Source of the DNA: Mucor racemosus | Lineage: Eukaryota; Mucoromycota; Mucoromycetes; Mucorales; Mucoraceae | Assembly (NCBI GenBank): GCA_027405735.1 | Contig: JAPEHQ010000012.1 | Coordinates: forward strand, 1,054,001 to 1,118,000 | Reading direction: 5' to 3' | DNA: 64,000 nt | Shown: positions 1-9,900 of the stretch, piece after piece | Layout of the letters: each line of letters starts with the position of its first letter | How positions within the stretch are numbered: the stretch's first letter is position 1 | The notes under the pieces: model-generated | Told to the model about the DNA's origin: nothing | Seen by the model: only the letters and a program-made list of their open reading frames with translations | Databases searched by the model: none | Position numbers and translations under genes: made by a program

Positions 1-780
1 TTATATGTTTTTAGGAGCGCGGATATAGAATGGATATCTGAGTTGATCAGAACTAAGTATAAAAGACGAGCCGAGCTTTGTATCACTCGAGCTCGAGCCG
101 AGCTTTAATAAAAGCTCGTTTGACAAAGACGAGTTTTTGACTTTTTTTTAAAAAGCTCGTTTGAGAAAGACGAGCTTTTGACTTCTTTTCAAAAAGTTCA
201 AATTTAAATAATAATTAGTAAATGCTATGACATTATTACTTTAGATAATTGTCAATTGACATTCATAAGTTTGCTTTACTTTAGATATTTGTCACTGGAA
301 AGGTAAAATAAAGCTCGCATTGAGATGATGAGTTTTAGTCGCTGCATAAAAAAGCTCGTTTGGGGTAAACGAGCTCTAGTCACGCGCAAAAAAAAGCTCG
401 TCGAGGTTGAACGAGCTTTTTTGTAAGCTCGTCTAACTTTAACGAGCCTTGAGAAAAGCTCGGCTGCATAAAAAAGGCTCGGCTCGTTTAATATCACTAA
501 TCAGAACCAGTAAAAGCAAGATATCCAAAGTTAAGTATATAAAGAATATCCTTGATCGAACAATATAATTACATAATTGCAGATTCTTCTAAACCATGAA
601 TCAGCTAATTTAGAATGTCCAGTACCTATTCCTAATTGGCTAATTCTTAAAGAATAACCCAACTCTTAGACTAATTATTAACACAAAACCACTCATACTT
701 ATTTATTCCCAATGTTGAAATAAAGTTAAAAGCATCATACACCCATACTTCCCGTTTCTACCGACCAAGTCTGGATAATC
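1..780. repeat. LTR-like remnant interrupted by a MITE
   Basis: Positions 1-53 (around 'tatgtttttaggagcg' and 'cggatatagaa') and parts of 508-560 ('gttaagtatataa') resemble, with divergence, the solo LTR at 3287-3833. The MITE at 54-499 interrupts this stretch. The left edge lies outside the window and no right terminus with a target duplication was found. No gene is visible. The relationship rests on short matched words only. Confidence 0.35.
54..499 (+). mobile_element. hAT-like MITE, copy 1 (446 bp, 41-bp deletion)
   Basis: The element starts TAAGTATAAAAG and ends ATATCACTA. It is flanked by an exact 8-bp duplication, ATCAGAAC, at 46-53 and 500-507. The outer 24 bp of the two ends are imperfect inverted repeats (18 of 24 match), sharing the block ACGAGCCGAGCC. 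The interior is packed with AGCTCG/CGAGCT words, like the subterminal repeats of hAT elements. No transposase is encoded. An 8-bp duplication and a TAG-type terminus are typical of the hAT superfamily. Compared with the copy at 46553-47039 it lacks 41 bp between two copies of the direct repeat ACGAGCCGAGC; elsewhere I found no difference. Confidence 0.85.
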
Positions 781-804
781 AATCCATTTATAACTTTAAA
801 AGTG

Positions 805-3286
805 CACTACGGCCGACCTGTGCTGCACAAGATAATTTCGTTGTGTCCAGGTGGGCTGCACAACACTATAGCCTGCTGAGCAGCTGTCGTATGCACTGAA
901 TATGGCTAAAAAGATAACAAGATGCACACGAGCACAACAAAAGAAACTGCACACGAGCACAATGCTAAGTCTGTATGTGCAGAATTATAGATCCTGTCCA
1001 TGTGCATAGCATAAATACCATGTGTGCATAATAATAGTAGAATTGCCCATAAGCATATCATTATCCCTATTTGTACATAATAAGAAATCTGATCATGAGC
1101 ATAATAATGAGCTGATTGTATGGGCACAAATTGGTTTGTACATGAGCATCGTGCCGTTCTCAAAATCCCATTGCATTTTTTATTGGAATGTGTTTTTAAA
1201 TTACATTTGCTTTTATTAATAGAGATTATAGACAATAATACAATTCAATAGGTTGTTAATGTAGTAGAAGAGCAATACATTCAACAGCCAATATTTTTAC
1301 GATTATAATCATTTGTAAATATGTTTATTATAGCTATAATGTTTGCAGCAACAATGGCTGTTTTTGCTCGAGCATGAAAAACTTAAGTAATACTTCTTAT
1401 TGCTTAAACGTATATGCAAGCCAAGTCTAAGATTATAGATGTTACTTTATCAAACATAAAATTTAAACAAATTAACCTTCTTTAAACTTACTACTATTTT
1501 AGTTTACGATTGTCAACTATAAAAAGATTTGTTTTCAAGTATGGCTACGATCAAAGTTATGGTTATTAGGCAACAAGACATCGAATTATTCTTTTTTTGT
1601 GTTTCTATATTATTTGAAATTTTATTACTTTTCTGGAACATTTCGTGGGTTTGTATCCAGTTCTAGCTTTTTATTGAATAGATATTATAAATATCATTAC
1701 CTTCAATTTGATCTCGTAATCAAGAAATACGTCCAGAAATACAGTAGTAAAAAATGATATTTGATCTTAGAATGCGGTTAAATAAAATACAACAGTATAT
1801 CAGTCCCTTATGACGTTAGCGTGCGTATTCAGATAAAAGGAAAGAATACCAGCTTAATACTCTGCTTATATGCCATATCAAATGGTGGATATATCCTTGG
1901 AATATGAAAACAAAAAGAGAGAAACAACGTACTACGTAGAAAAGGATTTTTAAGGCTTTACATTATTTAGTACAATTAAAACCTGTTAAATTGCACATTT
2001 CAGCCAATGTAAAGGCAGTATTGCAGCGCATGAACTATAAACTAATATACAAAATAGGCAATATATGTTATCAAAGAAACATACATTTTTTTACTACCAG
2101 AAAAACCGTCTGTCATATCATATATTCATTAAAAAATTGCAAAAGCGAGACCGTAGAGCGACGCCGTAATTGAGCATAGCAAGATAGAATGACTGAGTCT
2201 CTTAGATTATGGCATATATCTAAGTTTTAAATAAAAATAGGGGTTTTTTTTATATTTTTCTTATATTTAATCACGTATGGTCTGAAAATTTAGACTTTAT
2301 AGCGGACATTTTCGGTACTCATTTTATCCTTACCAACACTCATGATTTTGATCAAAAAATAGAAAAATCAAATTTTGATACCAAAATCAACGTTTAAATA
2401 TACTACATTGTGAGAGAAAATTGTAGCCATAACTAATACACATTTTATAAAAGCTTAATATTAAATGTTAGGTAATGAAAATTTGTAGTTTTGTCCCAAA
2501 AACGGTTTTTTGATTAAAGGATTTTCATGTAATATTTTACAATAAAAATGTTTGTTATTTTTTATTTAGCAAATAGAACGTTAAATTCTGTATATGTGTA
2601 TATTTTTTGTTTTTATAATTGGTAGTATAATTGATCCTAGGTTTGCAAAATCAGAAAAAAAAAAATTAAAAAATGTCAAAATTGATGATCTGGACAAAAA
2701 TAATTTTCTAAATTAATATTCCGCTTATAAGCCTTATAAGTCTTAAGAATAAGATATTTTATAATACTTGAGAACTTTTTCAAGAATCTACGATTCTGTA
2801 TCCACTTGTTTCAAGCTTATTACTGTAAATCTTTATACATGTTAATATTGGGTAGTAGTTTATTTGATAATAATATAGTCTTACTTTATAATTATTAAAT
2901 TAGAGGTGATTTACATTGAGTTTTAGTCTTACCTCCTCTCCAATATCATAAACATAAATATGGCCATCATCACTGTAGTAGCCTATTGCCGCCTTTTTAC
3001 CCGCTCTGTCCCAAGCCCATTTATTCAATGCTTTCCCAGAACCAACTTAAATAACTTACAAATAATTTCTCGGTATTTGCATTTAACAAATTCCATAAAT
3101 TAAATTAACTGGTTTCATCTACGGTAGTATCAAACGCATCACCACCAGCCCGCCTCCTCCTTATGATAAATGTCAATCTAAAATCAGAAGCATCTCATTA
3201 TCATTGTTATGAGCTATGAAAAACTTGATTTTTAATAACACAGCAATTGAATAAAAAACAAGATTATACTAACAGCATATGGTGAG
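805..3286 (+). mobile_element. Composite family BCD, copy 1, B and C parts
   Basis: The outer terminus reads CACTACGGCC followed by ACCTGTGCTGCAC. It is followed by about 400 bp dense in TGCACA/TGTGCA words, including two copies of GCACACGAGCACAA near 924 and 951. The rest (about 1240-2900) matches the reverse complements of 51.9-53.0 kb plus 54.8-56.2 kb, and of 58.6-61.2 kb. The inner part carries the dynein fragment at 2933-3156. The copy continues past the LTR at 3287-3833. No intact open reading frame longer than about 100 codons is present. The superfamily is uncertain; the CACTA start suggests CACTA/EnSpm, while gene capture without obvious second inverted repeats could also fit a Helitron. 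Confidence 0.7.
2933..3156 (-). pseudogene. Captured dynein intermediate chain fragment, copy 1
   Basis: On the minus strand this reads, with frame breaks, the last WD40 region of a cytoplasmic dynein intermediate chain. Recognisable blocks are FDTTVDETS, a QFNLWN-like block, an ALNKWAWD-like block and DGHIYVYDIGEE. The family signature here is D/NLWNLN...ALNKL.W...G.SDG.VYVYD.GE. The fragment runs straight into GTAAGA at 2932-2927, a good intron donor, so genomic DNA rather than mRNA was captured. Related fragments lie at 51853-51957 and 58621-58818. It cannot encode a functional chain. Confidence 0.7.
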
Positions 3287-3833
3287 TGTTTAAATATACA
3301 CAATGAATAACTAGAAAATAAAGTTAAAACTAGATATATTTATTGAGTATATTGTAGGTAAAAAGATAACGAATCCATCTCGAACGACATCAGGATTCAG
3401 GGTATTTATATGTTTTGGAAGCGTGGATATAGAGTCTACAATACAGAGTGTATGAAAGTATGATTTCATCTTCTTGAAGAACTAGTTGATTACAACATGA
3501 TGATATAATAGGTTGGCCATAGCAAGTTTAGTAGGATACGACCAAGTTAAGTATATAGGATCTTCATGCTTGATTTACTTTAGATTGTGAATGTTGATAC
3601 AAATGGAATAGTTGAATTCCATTTCCAGGAACGAGTTCATGATTGGCTCACTTCAGGATCTCAGGCTACACCATTTCATCATAGACTAAATGTAACATAA
3701 CTAAATGAAATAAAATTGGCATACATCATTATCACCTCATACTCATCCTTCTATGCTAAGAATAATGTCTACATAATCCTTTGAGCACTTCTACTAGTAA
3801 TACATGTACCCAGTATAGTCTATGTCCTAAACA
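3287..3833 (+). mobile_element. Solo LTR (547 bp) inside BCD copy 1
   Basis: The element starts TGTTTAAATATACAC and ends GTCCTAAACA. It has TG...CA ends with a 6-bp inverted repeat TGTTTA/TAAACA. An exact 5-bp duplication GTGAG flanks it at 3282-3286 and 3834-3838. The paralogous BCD copy 3 (about 58.49 kb) runs uninterrupted across the same site. An inverted relative is at 32224-32773. No internal retroelement genes are present, so this is a solo LTR left by recombination. Confidence 0.8.
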
Positions 3834-5636
3834 GTGAGTATTTAACATTTAAATAAGTTTGATAAAGTATGCTTTTAAACCCTTTTAAAAATCCTGCAGC
3901 AAACACAACGCCTTGGTACTGTAATTTCTATCCATCAAAATGTTGCGATTTCCACTACACAATGAATGCATCTTTCATCTATCTTGACCTTGATGTACAT
4001 TGTTGGGTATCAGCTTTTTGCCAGTTTTATTTTCTCTAATTCATTAATATTCAGTCATATTGAACGATGATTTGTAGCATTGCCAAAAAAAAAAGAATAA
4101 ATAATGCTTCAAGAGTTTTCTGCATATCAAATTATGCAATTTAGTAGCAATTATTGCACTTAATTATAATTTTTGAACTTATTGATGTTAATCAGAATTA
4201 TTAGCACTTTCATTCAAAAAAAGTAAGCTTTGCTTTATACATTTATATTCGCCCATTCAATAAATGATATTGCATTTATTATCCGTTATATTAATCAACC
4301 GACTTCATCTTGATTCGATACATTTGGCAATTAAATGCCTAAATTACACTTGAGCCACCAGGTATCGCCACAAAAAATCTTGTGCAGGTAAACGAAGCAT
4401 CACAACAATTTGGATTATTTTTTTGTGTTCATAGATCTGAGCTCTCTCACACATTCATATATCTCTGCATAAACCATATTTCTGTTTGTTTAATTTAACT
4501 GAAATACATTGAATGCCAACATCGTACTTGATAAAACGCCTTACTTTATTGCGAGTCAACACAGCTAATTTGATGTTAGTTTAGCATCAGCAGTGGAATC
4601 AGATAAATTTGAGGTTAGATGACCCATTCCAATAATAGTTTTGCATATCATGGGCCAATAATGGACCGTTATTATAGATACGCTAAACAAGGATGGTGAG
4701 TTAACTCTAATGGACGAACGAATCAATTAGCAGTATAAAAAAATATTAAAATCAAATAAATATAGCAATTGAACGAACAAGGGATAATAAACCATGTAAA
4801 TTAGTACAATTGAATTATTTCAAGCGTTTTGAGCTCAATACGCCTTTACTTTTGGCTTATAAAAATTGATCTATTAGTAAAATCAATTAACAAACTAATA
4901 AATAATGATTATGATGTACTTTTGATGGTTGGTAGTGGTATACAAGGCAAAATCTTGTTTTCCTCTTCTTGGTTAGTTGTTGGCCACTAAATAGAAACAA
5001 ATATTTTTTAGAAACTAAATATATTAACATGAGTTTATTCATTCATTCAAATCAAGTCAATACTACTCATACTTTTATAATCACCAATTTTTTAGCAGGT
5101 AGATATCAAATTTACACCAAAAAACCATTGATTATAACGAAGATGATGGAAAAAAATGACCAAGTCTTGCATGTTTTTTTTTTCCAAAAAAATAATACTA
5201 TAATGCGCCCTTAAAATTAACAGTTAATAATTTATTTCCAAATAAATAATAGGAAAAACACGTAATTGTACCTGCTGCTTGATTTCAGTTTATAAAAGAT
5301 ATTGGTCTTTTTTTTTGTAGTTTTAAACATAAAGGAAAGAGCTGAGGAAAGAGTAAGGAGGAAAAAAAAATAATCCTAATAAATCAATTGATTTTGTGTG
5401 TTACAAACAGAAATCTACAAAGGCATGAATACTTTTGCCAAACAGGTTGTTGTCGTTGCTCCCATTTGGTTTCCAAAAGAAGAATATGGGCAGAACTCTT
5501 TCAAACCCCAAATTTCTAATTGATATATCTCGTCAATAATAAGGCAATTCTATTGAGTTAGAGTAACTCACATCTGCTTTAAACCGTTCAAATCATCTTC
5601 GTTATTAATTACAGTATATTATAGTTATAAAAAGCA
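3834..5636 (+). mobile_element. Composite family BCD, copy 1, D part
   Basis: Positions 3839-4070 are the reverse complement of about 58.26-58.50 kb. Positions about 4840-5630 are the reverse complement of about 51.06-51.83 kb. The stretch 4070-4840 has no partner in the window. Near 5440-5520 two copies share a short reading frame (VAPIWFPKEE... versus VVPIWSPKEE...), possibly another captured exon that I cannot identify. The right edge, near 5636, abuts family A. Confidence 0.55.
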
Positions 5637-7215
5637 GGTTTTTGATGGGGCTTAAAATGGTCCTTGAATGTTTTCGCTCAGTATTGAACCGAATCACGTA
5701 AAATATTTAAAAAAGATGTATGTAGTACCTTCCTCACTCCACAGGTCATTGATATATTCCGGAAAATAGAAATATTAATATCAGGATATAAATAAACTGG
5801 CTAAACATTGACCAAAATTGACCTAAAATTGATTATAAAAAATGAGCACCTAAATTGAGGTATTAATTTTTTGTATTCACAAGAAAGGCCCAACTCTAAG
5901 CTATTCTGCATTTTTTGTTTCAGTAAGAAATATTGATTTTTTGTCGAGATAATAAAAATAATAGTCGATATCACAGCTTAGAGCTTATAGTAACGGGGTT
6001 CCAAAAATGATTTGAAAAAAATTATCAAAAATGATCAAAAATGATGAAAAAAAACAAAATCGTTTAATAGTTCATGAACTGCAAAATAAGTAGACCTAGC
6101 GTATTAAATAATTTTTGTACAGTTTTTAATTCTGCATCTACCTAAACAAATTTGAAAAAAAATGTTCACATAAAATTTTGCGTAAAATGCGATTGAAAAT
6201 TTAAAGGTTTTTTAAACATATACATCATTTTTTATAAGCATATTTTAAATATAAGTAATGGAGATAATGCACAGCACAATTATCTATCAATCGAGTCATT
6301 GTTGAACCTTCTAGCTGCATTTTTCGTAGAGAAAACGAGATGTTTGTCAATTTTTTTTCAAATTCAGAATTTGGGATGAGGGTATACAAAGTGTTGTGTA
6401 CTTGCTGAATATATAAATAATCATGCATATTCATTTCTTTCCCTTTTCCTCTTTCTTCTTTATCTATAATTATTATTATATTTCAATCAATTCATATTTT
6501 AAATCATTTCGTATTAACCAACAATTGGTAAGTTTCCCTTCACCAATTCTTTCATTTTTATTTACCCTTCAATAGTTGGTTTTAGTAATAAATTGATATA
6601 TTTAAATTCAAACGTAACAAAAGGGAAAAATTGAGGCCAGAAACGAGGATATCTATTTGTACACATTTTTGAGGATATCTCCACGAAAAATCAATATTTT
6701 GAAAAAATCTAAATTGGGCCTGAGAGAGCTCAACAAGCTTGATGATATAAATGTAAAAAAAGCGTTGCTCAATTTAATGAATATTTTAAAATCTATTGCA
6801 AAAATATCAAAAAAATGAAAAAAAAATAAAAGTGTTCAGAATTTTTTTATACTAAAATATGTTATAGAGCACGTTAAAACAAGTAAGTTTAATTATTAAA
6901 AAATATTAGTATAGCTTAATTTTTTATAAAGATATGAAGCCTCAAAGCTTTCAGTTTTTAGCAGTGAAATACGCGTACAAATCTGAAACATTAGCACTGA
7001 AAAAGTTATATCAGCTGCAAAAAATAGAATATTTCTGGATACTTGTTTTTGGATTAAAGTTGAGCATCTCAGGTACATTAGGATATAATTTTTTCTTGGT
7101 GTTATTTAGTGAAAAAAAAGTAGAACAGGAATGAAAAGCTGGACCCAGTTTTCAAGGAAAAAGCAGTATATTTTACCTGTTTTTGAGTTTTTCATAAGAT
7201 ATAAAATAACCTTCC
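5637..7215 (+). repeat. Dispersed family A, copy a (left-truncated)
   Basis: This copy is similar throughout to 33.7-35.1, 45.65-47.5 and 61.6-62.9 kb, and to the reverse complement of 27.1-28.3 kb. Shared landmarks include 'cagaatttgggatgaggg' (6364-6382), 'gaaaaatcaatattttga' and 'gcagtgaaatacgcgta'. It is interrupted at 6392-6619 by an LTR-like insertion. It begins part-way into the family. Short frames inside it do not look like genes (see rejected items). Confidence 0.75.
6392..6619 (+). mobile_element. Short solo-LTR-like insertion (228 bp) in family A copy a
   Basis: The other family A copies read straight from 'gggatgagggtata' into 'ggggaaaatgg'. Here 228 bp intervene. They start TGTTGTGTACTTGC and end CAAACGTAACA (TG...CA), with AAAG repeated at 6388-6391 and 6620-6623. 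A TATATAAATAA box lies near the left end. The boundary is slightly ambiguous because ACAAA repeats at both sides as well. Confidence 0.55.
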
Positions 7216-7726
7216 GATTAGGTAATATCACTTTAGATTAATTTTTAACTTTCTTCGTTATGCAGTTTGTTGTGTTATGAGGGTTTCTTTTGATAAATAC
7301 CATGCATACGGCTTTATTTAATTTATGTCATTTCTCATACCACAGACATATGAAAATATATACAAATCTAGTTGATTCTTCCCGAGATATAAGTTATGGC
7401 CTTAAAGTCCTGTCTTTAGTTTATAATATTTCAAGTAAAGGTATGACATGCGCATCAAGTATCTGAAAATTCATCATTAAATGATATTGTATATAAATCC
7501 AAGTTGCATCCTTGTTGAAATCCAGTGTACTCCATAATATCATTATGAATGAAATCTATGAATTTGATAAAAAAACACAACAAACTATTTCAAAGAATAT
7601 CAAATCCGTCTTGGTGAACAGGTAATGCATGCATTTATTATATCATGGATCACCAAGTAGCTTGTATTTAATAAGTTATAATATAATAATTTGTAATAGG
7701 GTATTATAGAAATCTAAATCTTTTTT
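7216..7726. other. Intergenic, no gene seen
   Basis: This AT-rich stretch lies between family A copy a and the 3' end of the MFS gene. It holds the 3' untranslated region and terminator of that minus-strand gene. No repeat, RNA gene or coding signal was recognised. Confidence 0.6.
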
Positions 7727-9900
7727 TCATTCTTTTCTGTAATTTTCTCTAATGGATGATGGATTTTCATCTACTGCAACACCATCTTCATCGTTGTTTT
7801 CTTTCTCATTTATAGTAGTTGCTGTACTAATATTATTCATATCTTCTCTCATTATATAAGCTTTGAGTCCCAGAGTTGCAACGAAGCCAGCTGCAGCAAA
7901 TGCAAAAGAGCCCCAAAACGACATCTTCACAGCTTGCATATAAACATCCATTACAATAGATTGTGTTGGCTCTGGTAAACTCCATAGGTAAGCAGAACTT
8001 TGTCGTACAAGTTCAGGCGTTACTCCTGGTAATTGCATTGCATGTAGCTTGGTGCTCAATGTATTGGAAAGTATACTTCCTTGTGCTGTGATACCTGTAA
8101 TTCCGCCTACTTGATCACAGAAAGTCATAAATGCAACCATAGATGGTACGCTGATACTCAGTGTTAGTAAAGTACATACAACCCTCATTAAATACTTACT
8201 GTTCAATAGATACAGACGCTTGTGCTGTAATAATTTCACTATTAATCATACCACCACTACCAATTCCAGTTACCACCATCAGCCCAACAATCAAGCCACG
8301 ACTCGAATTAACATCCAACAATTGTAAAAGCCCACAGGCAACAACAAGTATACAAAGCGAACTTCGAGAAGCCCATGTGTATGTTCCAGTCTTAACAATA
8401 GCAAGACCTGTTAGTACATTAAAGATGCAAGCCAACAAGACTAAACATAATAGCTCTAAATTAGATGCCATGGATGATTCTTGACGTATCACAGAAAGAT
8501 AAAGAGGGATATAGGTCATGAGTGATTGGAAGCATCCACCATAACAAAATGCAGCTATCAGGATAAGCACAGTGCTGCGGTTTGCAAAGATGCCACGGGG
8601 AATGATGGGATCTTTTGCAATGTTTTGTTCATATAAAGCAAAACTGATTAATAAAACACCTGAAACACATAGTAATGCAATAATGATAGCATTGTTCCAC
8701 TGGTAAGTGGTTCCTCCCCAACTTAATGCAAGTACAATACATACTACACCACCACACCAAAGTAGCATACCAAGGAAATCAACATGACTTATTTGTTCAT
8801 TGTATATACTGCAATGACCTTCAATAGCAATAAAAATCAAACCTAATGCAACAACACAGCTTTCAAAGGAGAGGAAAAAAAATCAGCCTAATCTTTTACA
8901 TATTTCTTTGATAACGCTCCTGACTTACAATCCGAGCTACATGTATGAAACAATCAATCATTAGAACTATAAACATCTGATGCACATTACTATATATACA
9001 CTTACAGCCATCCAAAAAACCGATCTCCAGCCTGTATTTTCGGCAGCGACACCACCTAAACCATGGTACATATTTTATTAGTCATCACATGCTAATTACA
9101 ATGAAATATGATTATATGTGCTTACCAACAAGAGCTCCCACGACATAACCCAAACCCCAAGATATACCCAACATGGATTGATACATGCCAATATATCGAA
9201 CAGGAATATAATCTAATATTACGTGTGAGTATAAAAAAATCTAAATGATCGTTCTATCCATGCACATTTATACCAGCTACTACAATCTTCATCAATGTGT
9301 CAAATGCTCCTATCCCCAATCCACACAATGCACGTGCAACAATCAACATTACCATCGATTGTGCCGCACCACAAAGCACAGCACCTATCAAGTAACTGCC
9401 TGTTGCAAACAAAAAACAAATTCTTCGGCCAAACATATCTGCGCATTTTCCATATAGAGGTTGCGATGTAGACGCAGTTAATAAAAAGGCCTAAATATTT
9501 TGTGTATGAGTACTGTGATTATTAATTGTATATAAATTTTGATCTTTACAGTGTTGACCCAGCCATATAATCCAAATCCATTGAATTCTATTAAATGTAA
9601 ATGTAAATGTAAATGAAAAAAAAAAAAAAATAATAATATAAAAAAATTAATAGTGATATTATAATTTACTTGCCTGAAGCTATTAAAGGTGTATTGCTTG
9701 CTACAATGATATTATCAAACGCTGCTAAAAACGAAACTACACATAAACTTGCCTAAAGAGTGAATAACGCATTTTCGTAATTGATTCGTTTTTTCTTTTT
9801 CGGGTGATATTAGGCAACATACTTACGATGCTATAATCAAATAAAGCCTTTTCAATGGTGGTTTCTGAGTCTCCAAATCATGATCTGGTGGTTGAATCAT
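7727..9900 (-). CDS. MFS drug/H+ antiporter, DHA2-like (nine exons, 543 aa)
   Basis: This is a predicted plasma or vacuolar membrane exporter of the major facilitator superfamily, closest in pattern to the ~14-helix DHA2 group. Exons, in transcript order: 9900-9827, 9747-9674, 9587-9550, 9490-9274, 9212-9126, 9055-9006, 8936-8929, 8859-8200, 8150-7727. All phases agree and give 543 codons plus stop. Visible motifs are FDNIIVASNTPLI (helix 1), GKCADMFGRR (motif A), VARALCGLGIGA (motif B), GLGYVVGALVGG followed by GWRSVFW (antiporter motif C), and a late FCDQVGG block. The C-terminus is a hydrophilic acidic tail. The exon 2 donor is GC (GCAAGT) and exon 7 is only 8 nt. The start ATG precedes the short cytoplasmic MIQPPDHD leader. 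The substrate cannot be predicted. I am confident of the family; the splice sites are inferred from frame and motif continuity. Confidence 0.9.

Noticed and set aside
906..1235. Frames in the B part of BCD (near 0.9-1.2, 55.9-56.1 and 60.8-61.0 kb) as a Cys/His-rich conserved protein
   Set aside because: They arise from translated TGCACA-type subterminal repeats, are open in both strands, and have no consistent start or domain.
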